The notes beneath the pieces are model-generated. The model saw only the letters and a list, made by a program, of their open reading frames with translations, had not been told where the DNA came from and searched no databases. From contig NZ_JAUSXI010000001.1 of NCBI RefSeq assembly GCF_030815865.1, positions 2,046,001 through 2,110,000 on the forward strand: 64,000 bases of DNA. Direction: 5' to 3'. The stretch comes from Arthrobacter globiformis (GTDB taxonomy: Bacteria; Actinomycetota; Actinomycetes; Actinomycetales; Micrococcaceae). Shown piece after piece: positions 49,808 to 58,007 of this stretch (the first letter of the stretch is position 1; each line of letters opens with the position of its first letter). A program made the position numbers and the translations under genes.

Positions 49808-50953
49808 ATGCAGCCCTCCCCGCCCAACGAGCAGCCAACACCGCCCCTTGACTCCATCCGGAGCGGCCAGCCCGGGGGATGGGCGTCCCGGCGCGCGAAG
49901 TCGCGCCACTCAGTGTCACGGCGCCCGGCGTCGGGATACGGGGGCCAGTTGGCCGGCCACCGCCTGTTCCGGCAGCAACTGCGGCTGGGCCGCCGGGGGC
50001 TTGCCATCGGCATCGACATCGGCGGCACGAAGGTTGCCGCCGGCGTCGTGGACGCCGAAGGCCGCATCCTGCGCGAGGCGCGCCGGTCCACGCCGGGAAC
50101 CGATCCGCGTGCGGTGGAGCGCGTCATCGTGGAACTGGTTGAGGAACTGAGCGCCGGTGCCCGGATCCGGTCGGTGGGCATTGGCGCCGCTGGCTGGATG
50201 GATCTCGACGGCGGCACGGTGCTGTTCAGCCCGCACCTCGCCTGGCGGAACGAACCGCTGCGTGAGAACCTGCAGCACCTGCTGCGGCGCCCCGTCATGC
50301 TGGTTAACGATGCCGACGCTGCGGCCTGGGCCGAGTGGCGCTTCGGTGCCGGGCAGGGGCAGGACCGGCTGGTCTGCATCACCCTTGGCACCGGCATCGG
50401 CGGAGCCATGGTGATGGACGGGCGCGTCGAGCGCGGCAGGTTTGGTGTGGCGGGGGAGTTCGGCCACCAGATCATCATGCCCGGCGGCCACCGGTGCGAG
50501 TGCGGAAACCGCGGCTGCTGGGAACAGTACGCCTCAGGCAACGCCCTCGGCCGGGAGGCTCGGGAACTGGCGATGGCGAATTCGCCGGTGGCGCAGGAAC
50601 TTCTCAAGGCCGTGGACGGAAGCGCCGAGCGCATCACCGGAGCGACGGTGACGGAACTGGCCATTGCGGGCGACGCCGCCTCCCGGGAGCTCCTGGAGGA
50701 CGTCGGGAACTGGCTCGGTCTGGGGCTGGCGAACCTTGCCGCCGCCCTCGATCCCGGGAAGTTCGTGATTGGCGGCGGTCTGTGTGCGGCCGGCGAACTG
50801 CTGGTGGCTCCGGCGCGCAAGGCCTTCGCCCGCAACCTCACCGGCCGGGGATTCCGTCCGGCCGCAGAAATCGACCTGGCTGCCCTTGGGCCGTATGCTG
50901 GCCTGATCGGGGCTGCCGACCTGTCCCGGGCCAGTAGCCGTACGCACCGCTGA
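49808..50953 (+). CDS. glk: ROK-family glucokinase
   Basis: A 381-aa ROK kinase. The ATP motif IGIDIGGTKVAAGVV is near residue 73, and the zinc-binding signature is GHRCECGNRGCWEQYASG. It lacks an N-terminal HTH, so it is an enzyme rather than an Nag/Xyl repressor. It probably phosphorylates glucose with ATP (or polyphosphate). The first 65 residues are Pro/Ser/Arg-rich and probably disordered, or the true start may be further in; a start without RBS at 49808 is taken. Confidence 0.88.
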   Translation: MQPSPPNEQPTPPLDSIRSGQPGGWASRRAKSRHSVSRRPASGYGGQLAGHRLFRQQLRLGRRGLAIGIDIGGTKVAAGVVDAEGRILREARRSTPGTDPRAVERVIVELVEELSAGARIRSVGIGAAGWMDLDGGTVLFSPHLAWRNEPLRENLQHLLRRPVMLVNDADAAAWAEWRFGAGQGQDRLVCITLGTGIGGAMVMDGRVERGRFGVAGEFGHQIIMPGGHRCECGNRGCWEQYASGNALGREARELAMANSPVAQELLKAVDGSAERITGATVTELAIAGDAASRELLEDVGNWLGLGLANLAAALDPGKFVIGGGLCAAGELLVAPARKAFARNLTGRGFRPAAEIDLAALGPYAGLIGAADLSRASSRTHR

Positions 50954-50961
50954 CGGAAGCG

Positions 50962-51654
50962 TCAGACCCGGGCGCCGTCGTCGTTCTCGTCCTTTTCCTG
51001 CGGCAGCTTCATGATCAGATACACCACGGCCCCGATGAAGGCGGCCACCATGCCGAGGATTGCCAGCAGCGGCGCGGAGCGCCAAAACATCGCCGACAAG
51101 ACCAGGGCAACCGGAGCACCGACGGCGCCCAGCCACGCGAGCATCGTCAGCGGGTCCGTCGCCGAAAGCTTGGGCGGATCCTCCGGCACGAACTCACCGT
51201 CGTCGTCCTCGACGCTATAGTCGCGCGGGTCCCCGGCGCCGGGGGGAACGTCAGGCTGCCCGGACCGGGCGGCCTTCTCCTGCCCGGTTGCTTTCTCCCG
51301 GTCGGCGGCCTGCTGCCGCTCGGCGGCTGACAGTTCCCTGGGCGCCCGTGGCGCCAGGCCCAGCGGATCGAAGTCGGTGAAGCGTTTTGCCGCGCTTTCC
51401 GGGCCGGAAGCAGGGTCCGGCTGTTCTGCCCGTGCAGCGCCGGCGTCGTCGGCCGGGTCGTCGCTGGTAGCCGTGCTGTGCCGGGGACCGCCGTGATGGC
51501 GCGGAGACTTGGTGGCGGGGGATTCCCCGTCGCCGGGGACGGCGTCCGCATCCGGAGCCGGGCTGTCGCCCTGGAGCCTGGCCACCAGGTCGAGCCAGAC
51601 GGCGTCATCCTGGTTGGCACTCGGATCGGATGAATTCGAATCGGGCCTATTCAT
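50962..51654 (-). CDS. Hypothetical membrane protein
   Basis: A 230-aa protein. The first roughly 160 residues are acidic and low in complexity (Asp, Pro, Ser, Ala, Gln); two transmembrane helices lie near residues 172-192 (LAWLGAVGAPVALVLSAMFW) and 196-216. It ends in an acidic/Lys tail. Its ATG overlaps the preceding hydrolase stop by 8 nt, so it is co-translated with the two hydrolases. No family is recognised; an anchor or scaffold for the hydrolases is a guess. Confidence 0.75.
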   Translation of the reverse strand: MNRPDSNSSDPSANQDDAVWLDLVARLQGDSPAPDADAVPGDGESPATKSPRHHGGPRHSTATSDDPADDAGAARAEQPDPASGPESAAKRFTDFDPLGLAPRAPRELSAAERQQAADREKATGQEKAARSGQPDVPPGAGDPRDYSVEDDDGEFVPEDPPKLSATDPLTMLAWLGAVGAPVALVLSAMFWRSAPLLAILGMVAAFIGAVVYLIMKLPQEKDENDDGARV

Positions 51655-52459
51655 CGGTCGCGCCCTTCTGGCTGGCTGTCGCGGAGTCGGCGGATCCCTG
51701 GTGGCCGCCCGCCACCACGGAGCGGATGAAGTCCACCGAGGCGCTGAAGATCTGATCGGCATCGTGGTCCAGCGTGGCCACGTGATAACTGTTGTCGAGC
51801 AGTGTGAGCTGCAGCGGGGCGTGGATAAGCCCGCGCCGCAGCGCTGTGATGCTGGTATCGGAAACAACGTGGTCCACCGTGGAGCGGAACACGCGCACCG
51901 GCGCTGTTATGCGCGGCAGCAGCCGGACCGTGTCTTTGAACATTTTATTCAGTTCGTGGGCAGCTGCCACAGGGGTGCGGGGATATGCGCCCTCGTCGAC
52001 GCCCTGCTTCCGGATGTCGTTGGCTATTGCCGGCGTGCTCTTGAGGACCAGCTTGAGGATCCCGGCCAGCGGGGCACGGCGGTCATCAATGACAAGGCCG
52101 GGGTTGACCACGATGGCTCCGGCGACGGGCCTGGTCGCGGCGAGGCGCAGTGCCAGGGCGCCGCCCATGGACAGGCCCGCTGCGAAGACAAGGTCGCACT
52201 CGGACTCGAGCTCCAGGTACGCGGCGTCCATCGCGTCATGCCACTGCGGCCAGCGGTTGCGGGACAGCTCCTGCCAGGTGGTGCCGTGGCCCGGCAGCAG
52301 CGGCATCCTCACGGCAAAGCCGGCATCGGCAAACGATTGGGCCCACGAACGCAGGCTGTGCGGGCTGCCGGTGAACCCGTGGGACAGTGCGATGCCGATG
52401 GACGGCCCCTCGCCGGAGAAGGCGCTGCTGAACGGGCTGTGATCGGGAACTGTGGTCAT
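51647..52459 (-). CDS. Alpha/beta hydrolase, tandem copy 1 (carboxylesterase/lipase type)
   Basis: A 270-aa alpha/beta hydrolase. The nucleophile elbow is GLSMGGALAL (Ser about residue 105), the oxyanion region SHGFTGSPHS, and the catalytic His lies in NSYHVATLDHDA. It resembles the monoglyceride lipase or Est30 carboxylesterase group. It overlaps the upstream hydrolase by 4 nt and starts with ATG at 52459. About half of its residues, especially GHGTTWQEL and GSPHSL, match its neighbour, so the two arose by duplication. Confidence 0.88.
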   Translation of the reverse strand: MTTVPDHSPFSSAFSGEGPSIGIALSHGFTGSPHSLRSWAQSFADAGFAVRMPLLPGHGTTWQELSRNRWPQWHDAMDAAYLELESECDLVFAAGLSMGGALALRLAATRPVAGAIVVNPGLVIDDRRAPLAGILKLVLKSTPAIANDIRKQGVDEGAYPRTPVAAAHELNKMFKDTVRLLPRITAPVRVFRSTVDHVVSDTSITALRRGLIHAPLQLTLLDNSYHVATLDHDADQIFSASVDFIRSVVAGGHQGSADSATASQKGATDE

Positions 52460-53244
52460 GACTTCTCCGACGGTATGTGGCTTCGGGAATGCAGCTGAAA
52501 AAACCGCGCCGAGGACTCGAAAATTTCCTGGGCGTCCGTGTCCAGCGTAGCCACATGACCGCTGTTCCTGAGCAGCACCACGTCGAGGCCCGCGGAGCCG
52601 AGGCGCCTCCGGATCAGGCTTAGCGAAGTCGGGGGTACCACTGCGTCACTGACCGACTTGAAGACCAGCACCGGGGCAGTGATCCGCGGCAGGCCGCGGA
52701 CGGCGGCAGCGAACAGCCTCTTCAGCTGGTGAACCGCCGCCAGCGGCGTGAGGGAGTAGTCGCCGTCGTCCGTGGGGGCCGCCGTCGGATTTTCCTCCGC
52801 CATAGGCACCGTGGTTCTTTGGATGTACTTCAGCAGGCCAATGACCCGGACGCGCCGGTCGTAAAAGCTCAGGCCCGGATTGACGACGGCGACACCCGCC
52901 ACGTTGTGGCTGGACGCGGTGAGCAGGGCGATGGCGCCGCCCATGGAGAGGCCTGCCACGTAGCATTCGTCGGTCCTGGCCGCCAGTTCCAGATACGACC
53001 GTTCGAAGGCGCCGTGCCACTCCCGCCATCCTGTCCCGGCCAGTTCCTGCCAGCTCGTGCCATGCCCTGGGAGCAGCGGAACCGTGACGGCGAAGCCGCG
53101 CCCGGCCAGGAATTCGGCCCACGGCAGGATGCTGAGGGGACTGCCGGTGAAGCCGTGGGAAATCGCGATTCCGATCCGCGCATTGACACCGTGTCCCGCG
53201 TAGCTGAAAGCGGCGGGCCTTGTGCGGTCGCTGCTTTCTGTCAT
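52456..53244 (-). CDS. Alpha/beta hydrolase, tandem copy 2 (carboxylesterase/lipase type)
   Basis: A 262-aa paralogue of the downstream gene, with GLSMGGAIALLTASS, SHGFTGSPLSILPW and NSGHVATLDTDA. It opens the three-gene operon. Short-chain ester or monoglyceride hydrolysis is expected; neither has a signal peptide, so both are cytoplasmic. The next gene (PlsC, divergent) handles the reverse chemistry on glycerolipids. Confidence 0.88.
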   Translation of the reverse strand: MTESSDRTRPAAFSYAGHGVNARIGIAISHGFTGSPLSILPWAEFLAGRGFAVTVPLLPGHGTSWQELAGTGWREWHGAFERSYLELAARTDECYVAGLSMGGAIALLTASSHNVAGVAVVNPGLSFYDRRVRVIGLLKYIQRTTVPMAEENPTAAPTDDGDYSLTPLAAVHQLKRLFAAAVRGLPRITAPVLVFKSVSDAVVPPTSLSLIRRRLGSAGLDVVLLRNSGHVATLDTDAQEIFESSARFFQLHSRSHIPSEKS

Positions 53245-53355
53245 GGATCCATCGTGTCACTGTTCCAGACAATTCTCACTAGAGTAGGGTTGCATTGCAG
53301 TGCCGCTGGGCCGTTTGGAACGCCCGGGCGGTAGCCTTCCGGAGAGGTAAGACAC

Positions 53356-54084
53356 GTGTTCTATTGGGTCATGAAGCGGATCTTCCTGGGGCCGGTGGTC
53401 CGCACTCTTTTCCGGCCGTGGGTCAAAGGGCTGGACAACATCCCGTCCGAGGGGGCCGCCATTATCGCCTCCAACCACCTTTCATTTTCGGACTCTATCT
53501 TCATGCCGCTGATGGTGCCGCGGCCCGTCATTTTCCTGGCCAAAGCCGAGTACTTCACGGGCACGGGGCTCAAGGGCCGGTTGACCGCCCTGTTCTTCCG
53601 GCTGACCAACCAGCTCCCCATGGACCGTTCCGGGGGCGCGGCGTCGGCGGCCTCACTCGATGCGGGCATGGATGTGCTCACCCACGGCGGACTGCTGGGC
53701 ATCTACCCCGAGGGGACGCGCAGCCCCGACTCGCGGCTGTACCGCGGGAAAGTGGGGGTGGCTCGGCTGGCCCTGCAGGCCGGTGTCCCCGTCATCCCGG
53801 TGGCGATGATCGGAACGGACAAGGTTCAGCCCATCGGCAAGCGGCTGCCGACCATCCGGCGGATCGGCATGATCTTCGGCAAGCCCCTGGACTTCAGCAG
53901 GTATGAGGGCATGGCCGATGACCGGCTGATCCAGCGGTCCGTCACGGACGAGGTCATGTACGAGCTCATGCGGCTCTCCGGACAGGAATACGTGGACGAG
54001 TACGCCTCGGTGGTCAAGCTCAGGCTGGCGGGGAAGGCCGGCCCGGAGCCGGGGGAGGCCGGTTCCTCCCGGTCGGCGTCGTAG
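53356..54084 (+). CDS. 1-acyl-glycerol-3-phosphate acyltransferase family protein
   Basis: A 242-aa PlsC-family enzyme, probably the equivalent of Rv2182c. The catalytic motif is NHLSFSDSIF (HX4D), and YPEGTRSPD is the second motif; AMIGTDKVQPIGKRLP is typical of the actinobacterial branch. It starts at a GTG with GAGAGGTAAG upstream. It likely makes phosphatidic acid or a related lipid. It is followed by a small tandem repeat (54091). Confidence 0.9.
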   Translation: MFYWVMKRIFLGPVVRTLFRPWVKGLDNIPSEGAAIIASNHLSFSDSIFMPLMVPRPVIFLAKAEYFTGTGLKGRLTALFFRLTNQLPMDRSGGAASAASLDAGMDVLTHGGLLGIYPEGTRSPDSRLYRGKVGVARLALQAGVPVIPVAMIGTDKVQPIGKRLPTIRRIGMIFGKPLDFSRYEGMADDRLIQRSVTDEVMYELMRLSGQEYVDEYASVVKLRLAGKAGPEPGEAGSSRSAS

Positions 54085-54090
54085 ATGTCC

Positions 54091-54129
54091 GTGACGCCGT
54101 GTATCTGTGACGCCGTGTATCTGTGACGC
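54091..54129 (+). repeat. 16-bp tandem repeat (two copies plus a partial)
   Basis: GTGACGCCGTGTATCT occurs at 54091-54106 and 54107-54122, then GTGACGC. It lies just after the acyltransferase stop. Confidence 0.8.
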
Positions 54130-54179
54130 GGGGGCCGGGCGCATGACAGTCCGGGTGTCCCGAAGCAGGTTCGGCCCTC

Positions 54180-54185
54180 TACTCT
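54180..54185 (+). promoter_or_regulatory. Candidate -10 element of the DAHP synthase gene (leaderless)
   Basis: TACTCT ends 7 nt before the GTG at 54193, so the start codon could be the first transcribed base. No Shine-Dalgarno sequence is visible. Confidence 0.5.
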
Positions 54186-54192
54186 TAGTAGT

Positions 54193-55584
54193 GTGACTGA
54201 GCTATCTGCAAAACCTGCCTCTTCCCTGACCAGCACTTCACAGAGCGGTGCGGCCAACTATCCGGGACTCGACAACTGGCGGGACCTTCCCATCTCCCAG
54301 CAGCCGAGCTGGGAGGACTCCGGGGTCTTCAACGCATCCGTCAAGGAATTGTCCGCGCTCCCGCCGCTCGTTTTCGCGGGCGAGGTGGACATCCTGCGCG
54401 AGCGTCTCGCCGCCGCAGCCCAGGGCAAGGCCTTCCTGCTTCAGGGCGGTGACTGCGCCGAGACCTTTGAGGGTGCCACGGCGGACAAGATCAGCGCACG
54501 GGTGAAGACGATCCTGCAGATGGCAGTGGTCCTGACCTACGGCGCGGCGATGCCCGTCATCAAGATGGGGCGCATGGCCGGGCAGTTCGCCAAGCCGCGC
54601 TCCTCCAACGACGAGACCCGCGACGGCGTAACGCTGCCGGCATACCGGGGCGACATCGTGAACGGCTACGACTTCACCCCCGAGTCGCGGGCCCACGACG
54701 CCAGCCGCATGCTCCGCGCGTACCACACCTCCGCTTCCACACTGAACCTCATCCGGGCATTCACCCAGGGCGGGTTCGCAGACCTCCGTCTGGTGCACAC
54801 CTGGAACAAGGGCTTTACCGAGAACCCTGCCCACGCCCGCTACGAGTCCCTCGCTCGCGACATCGATCGCGCCATCAAGTTCATGGCATCCTGCGGCGCT
54901 GACTTTGAAGCCCTGAAGCGGGTTGAGTTCTTTGCCAGCCATGAGGCCCTCCTGCTCGACTACGAGCGTGCGCTGACCCGCATCGACTCCCGCACCGGAC
55001 TGCCCTACGGCACCTCCGGGCACTTCCTGTGGATCGGCGAGCGTACCCGCGAGCTGGACCACGCCCACGTGGATTACCTGTCCCGGGTCCGCAACCCGAT
55101 CGGCGTCAAGCTGGGCCCGTCCACGTCCGGCGACGACGCCCTGCGCCTCATCGACAAGCTGGATCCCGAGCGCGAACCCGGCAGGCTCACGTTCATCACC
55201 CGCATGGGTGCCGGCAACATCCGCGAGAAGCTCCCGTCCCTCGTCGAAAGGGTCACCGCCTCCGGCGCCCAGGTCCTGTGGGTCACGGACCCGATGCACG
55301 GCAACACCGTCACCTCACCCAACGGCTACAAGACCCGGAATTTCGACGACGTCATCGACGAGGTGCGCGGGTTCTTCGAAGTGCACCATGCGCTGGGGAC
55401 GGTTCCGGGCGGCCTGCACGTCGAGATGACCGGGGATGACGTGGCCGAATGCCTCGGCGGCGCCGACCCCATCGACCAGGAAGCTTTCCTCGACCGCTAC
55501 GAGTCGGTCTGCGATCCCCGCCTGAACCACATGCAGTCGCTGGAGATGGCGTTCCTCGTGGCGGGTGCGCTCACCCGCCGCTAA
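54193..55584 (+). CDS. aroG: 3-deoxy-7-phosphoheptulonate synthase, class II
   Basis: A 463-aa plant-type (class II) DAHP synthase, the first step of the shikimate pathway, condensing phosphoenolpyruvate and erythrose 4-phosphate. Signatures: LLQGGDCAETFEGA, GRMAGQFAKPRS, SHEALLLDYERAL, DPMHGNT and GGLHVEMTGDDV. In M. tuberculosis the equivalent is Rv2178c, beside pknL. Full length. GTG start, probably leaderless. It is terminated by a hairpin facing the kinase gene. Confidence 0.95.
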   Translation: MTELSAKPASSLTSTSQSGAANYPGLDNWRDLPISQQPSWEDSGVFNASVKELSALPPLVFAGEVDILRERLAAAAQGKAFLLQGGDCAETFEGATADKISARVKTILQMAVVLTYGAAMPVIKMGRMAGQFAKPRSSNDETRDGVTLPAYRGDIVNGYDFTPESRAHDASRMLRAYHTSASTLNLIRAFTQGGFADLRLVHTWNKGFTENPAHARYESLARDIDRAIKFMASCGADFEALKRVEFFASHEALLLDYERALTRIDSRTGLPYGTSGHFLWIGERTRELDHAHVDYLSRVRNPIGVKLGPSTSGDDALRLIDKLDPEREPGRLTFITRMGAGNIREKLPSLVERVTASGAQVLWVTDPMHGNTVTSPNGYKTRNFDDVIDEVRGFFEVHHALGTVPGGLHVEMTGDDVAECLGGADPIDQEAFLDRYESVCDPRLNHMQSLEMAFLVAGALTRR

Positions 55585-55619
55585 GCGGCGCTGGGCGGAT
55601 CCAGCAGCACAAGCAAAGA

Positions 55620-55661
55620 CCGGCGCCGGGAGCAGTTCAGACTCCCCGGCGCCGGCTTTTA
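55620..55661. terminator. Terminator between DAHP synthase and kinase genes
   Basis: CGGCGCCGGGAG (55621-55632) pairs with CTCCCCGGCGCCG (one bulge) and continues into CTTTTATT. It lies between convergent genes. Confidence 0.9.
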
Positions 55662-55674
55662 TTCATCGTCCCGG

Positions 55675-57894
55675 CTACACCACGGTGAGGGTAATGACGG
55701 AGCCTTCGGGTACCTCCGTGTCCACCGGATCCTGGTCCCGGACCGTGCCGAAGAAGCCGCCGAGGACTTCGTTGACGCGGACTTCAAAACCGCGCTTTTC
55801 CAAGGCTTCGCGGGCCTCGCGGACCTGCTTGCCGATGTAGTTGGGCACCTTCACGAGCTTGGGCCCCTCGGAAATCGTCAGGGTGACCGTTTGGCCTCTT
55901 GTCAGGTTTCCCGAAGCGGGTTCCTGGCTGACCACGGCCCCCTTCGGGACGTTCTTGTCATGCACCGTTTCGTCGGCCACCACAGCTTTGAGTCCGGCAG
56001 CTTCAATGGAGCGGAAAGCCTCGTCCTGGTCCTGTCCGCGCACGTCCGGCACCGGAATGGGCTGCGGGCCCTTCGAAACTGTGAGGCTGACCGGCGTGCC
56101 ATGCCGCACGGGCGTTCCCGCCGCCGGGGCCTGGCCCAGGACCGTTCCTGCCGGGACCTCCTCGTCGAATTTCCCGGTGACCTTGCCTAGCGCCATCTCG
56201 GCGCCGTTGAGTGCTTCCTTGGACGCATCGAGCGTCTTGCCGGTCAGCTGCGGCACGGGAAACAGCTGCGGACCCTTGGACACGAACAGCGAGACCTGCT
56301 GAAATTTACGGATTTCCGTTCCGGCGCCAGGTTCGGAACCCACCACGAGTCCGGCCTTGACGTCGTCATCGAAGACGTCCTGGGTGCTGGACTGGAAGCC
56401 TGCGTCCCGCAGCAGTTGCTGGGCCTCCGCCACTGTCCTGTTTGCCACGGCCGGCACGGTACCGGGGGAGCCTGGTCCCATGCCGAAGAACCATCCCGCA
56501 CCGGTGGCAAGGAGGGCTAGGAGCACCAGGACCACGATCCAAAGAGCGCCCCTGCGCCGGGCATTTCCCTCCCGGAGCGTCCGGACGGGAGTGGCCGCGG
56601 CGCGCGACCGTTCCTTTTGTTCGTGCCAGTCCAGCTTCCGCTGTTCCCGCTTGCCCAAGGGGAGCGGGCCCGCCTCCGCCTCGTCGTCGTCGTCGAATCC
56701 GTAGGACGGGAGGACCGGACCGGATCTTGAAGAGGCGGGGGTTGAAGAGACAGGGGTGGAAAACACGGTGGTGGGGTTGCTGGTCCGTGAAATGACTTCT
56801 GTGGGGCGGCCCCGGGGGACTTCATCGCCGCTAATGGGTGCCAGCAGCTCGGTATGGTTTCCGTTGCTTCCCTGGTTTTCCTGGTTGCCTTGTGCTCGCG
56901 GGTCTCCCCGGCCGGGCGGGCTTCCCGGCATTCGGGACGGCATCCGGGCGGGTGCGGGCGGAGCGCTCATGCCGGGCGGGCCGGCGTCGGGGACTATGCC
57001 CGCCGCCGCGGCCGCCTGGATGGCTGCGGGGGGTTGCAGATCAAGTTCGGAGTCGGTGAGGTTGGTCCGGATATGGCGGAGTTCCGCCAGCAGGGCGTTG
57101 CCGTCCACCGGCCGCTGCTCGGGGTCGCTGGCGGTACACCACTGCACGAGTTCATCCACCTCTTGCACGAGCCCGGGAACCAGGCCGGAGGGGGCGCCCA
57201 CAGTGGAGTTCACGTGCTGGTAGGCCACCTGGATGGGGACGTCACCCTCGAACGGCTGGCGTCCTGTGAGCATCTCGAACAGCATGATGCCCGTGGCGTA
57301 GATGTCGCTTCGTGCGTCGGCCGGTTTGCCAAGGACCAGTTCAGGTGAGAGGTATGCGATAGTGCCGATCAAGGCACCTGTGCTGGTTGTCGTTGTCACG
57401 GCGCGTGCGAGGCCGAAGTCGCCGATCTTGATCCGGCCGTCGTCGGCGATCAGGACGTTCTCCGGCTTGACGTCGCGGTGGATCATGCCTGCGGCGTGGG
57501 CAGCCCCCAGGCCTTCCACCACCGGATCGATGAGTGCCAGGGCCAGCCGGGGGGACAGGGCGCCCTTGCTGTTGATGACGTCGCGGAGGGTGTGCCCCTT
57601 GATGTACTCCATCACGAGGTAGGCGGTGTCTCCGTCGTGCCCCTGGTCGAGGACGCCCACCACGTGCGGGTGTGAGAGCTTTGCGGCTGCCCGTGCTTCG
57701 CGGGCCAGACGGTCGAGGAAATTGCCGTCGTTGACCAGGTGGGGATGGAGGACTTTCAAGGCAACATCACGGTCCAGCCTCTGGTCCGTGGCCACATAAA
57801 CCGTGGACATCCCGCCCCGCGCCAACCGGGACTTCACCTGGTAGCGGTTGTCCACCAGCGAGCCAACGAAACTGCCTAAAGCGTTTTCCTGCAC
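55675..57894 (-). CDS. PASTA-domain Ser/Thr protein kinase (PknL-like)
   Basis: A 739-aa Hanks-type kinase: kinase domain about residues 15-280 (ARGGMSTVYVA, HRDVKPENVL, KIGDFGLARAV), a Pro/Gly/Ser/Arg-rich juxtamembrane region (about 300-445), one TM helix (RGALWIVVLVLLALLATGAG), then four PASTA repeats (such as VPDVRGQDQDEAFRSIEAAG and VPNYIGKQVREAREALEKRG). PASTA repeats bind muropeptides, so the kinase links cell-wall state to phosphorylation. The start is GTG with TAGTAT six nt upstream and no clear RBS. The gene next to a class II DAHP synthase and an Rv2175c-like gene matches the pknL locus, although mycobacterial PknL itself lacks PASTA repeats, so the name is by position. Confidence 0.9.
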   Translation of the reverse strand: MQENALGSFVGSLVDNRYQVKSRLARGGMSTVYVATDQRLDRDVALKVLHPHLVNDGNFLDRLAREARAAAKLSHPHVVGVLDQGHDGDTAYLVMEYIKGHTLRDVINSKGALSPRLALALIDPVVEGLGAAHAAGMIHRDVKPENVLIADDGRIKIGDFGLARAVTTTTSTGALIGTIAYLSPELVLGKPADARSDIYATGIMLFEMLTGRQPFEGDVPIQVAYQHVNSTVGAPSGLVPGLVQEVDELVQWCTASDPEQRPVDGNALLAELRHIRTNLTDSELDLQPPAAIQAAAAAGIVPDAGPPGMSAPPAPARMPSRMPGSPPGRGDPRAQGNQENQGSNGNHTELLAPISGDEVPRGRPTEVISRTSNPTTVFSTPVSSTPASSRSGPVLPSYGFDDDDEAEAGPLPLGKREQRKLDWHEQKERSRAAATPVRTLREGNARRRGALWIVVLVLLALLATGAGWFFGMGPGSPGTVPAVANRTVAEAQQLLRDAGFQSSTQDVFDDDVKAGLVVGSEPGAGTEIRKFQQVSLFVSKGPQLFPVPQLTGKTLDASKEALNGAEMALGKVTGKFDEEVPAGTVLGQAPAAGTPVRHGTPVSLTVSKGPQPIPVPDVRGQDQDEAFRSIEAAGLKAVVADETVHDKNVPKGAVVSQEPASGNLTRGQTVTLTISEGPKLVKVPNYIGKQVREAREALEKRGFEVRVNEVLGGFFGTVRDQDPVDTEVPEGSVITLTVV

Positions 57895-57900
57895 TCTTCG

Positions 57901-57906
57901 ATACTA
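57901..57906 (-). promoter_or_regulatory. Candidate -10 element of the kinase gene (leaderless)
   Basis: On the minus strand this reads TAGTAT, 6 nt before the GTG at 57894. Part of a set of similar starts in this window. Confidence 0.45.
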
Positions 57907-57920
57907 AGTGCTGCATGGAA

Positions 57921-57988
57921 ACGGGTCCGAATCAACATGCGATCCGGACCCGTATCGTTATGCTCCCGGCGGCCGGGGTACCCCGGCC
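57921..57988. terminator. Hairpins between LysM/SLT and kinase genes
   Basis: Two structures lie here. ACGGGTCCG (57921-57929) pairs with CGGACCCGT (57945-57953) over a 15-nt loop. GGCCGGGGTACCCCGGCC (57971-57988) is an 18-bp perfect palindrome. Either may end the LysM/SLT transcript before the kinase. No T tract. Confidence 0.6.
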
Positions 57989-58007
57989 CTGAGGCCAATC
58001 GAGGGCG

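Noticed and set aside
57971..57988. 18-bp palindrome as a restriction or phage attachment site
   Set aside because: It lies right after the LysM/SLT stop, so a transcript-end structure is simpler; no integrase or duplicate site is present.
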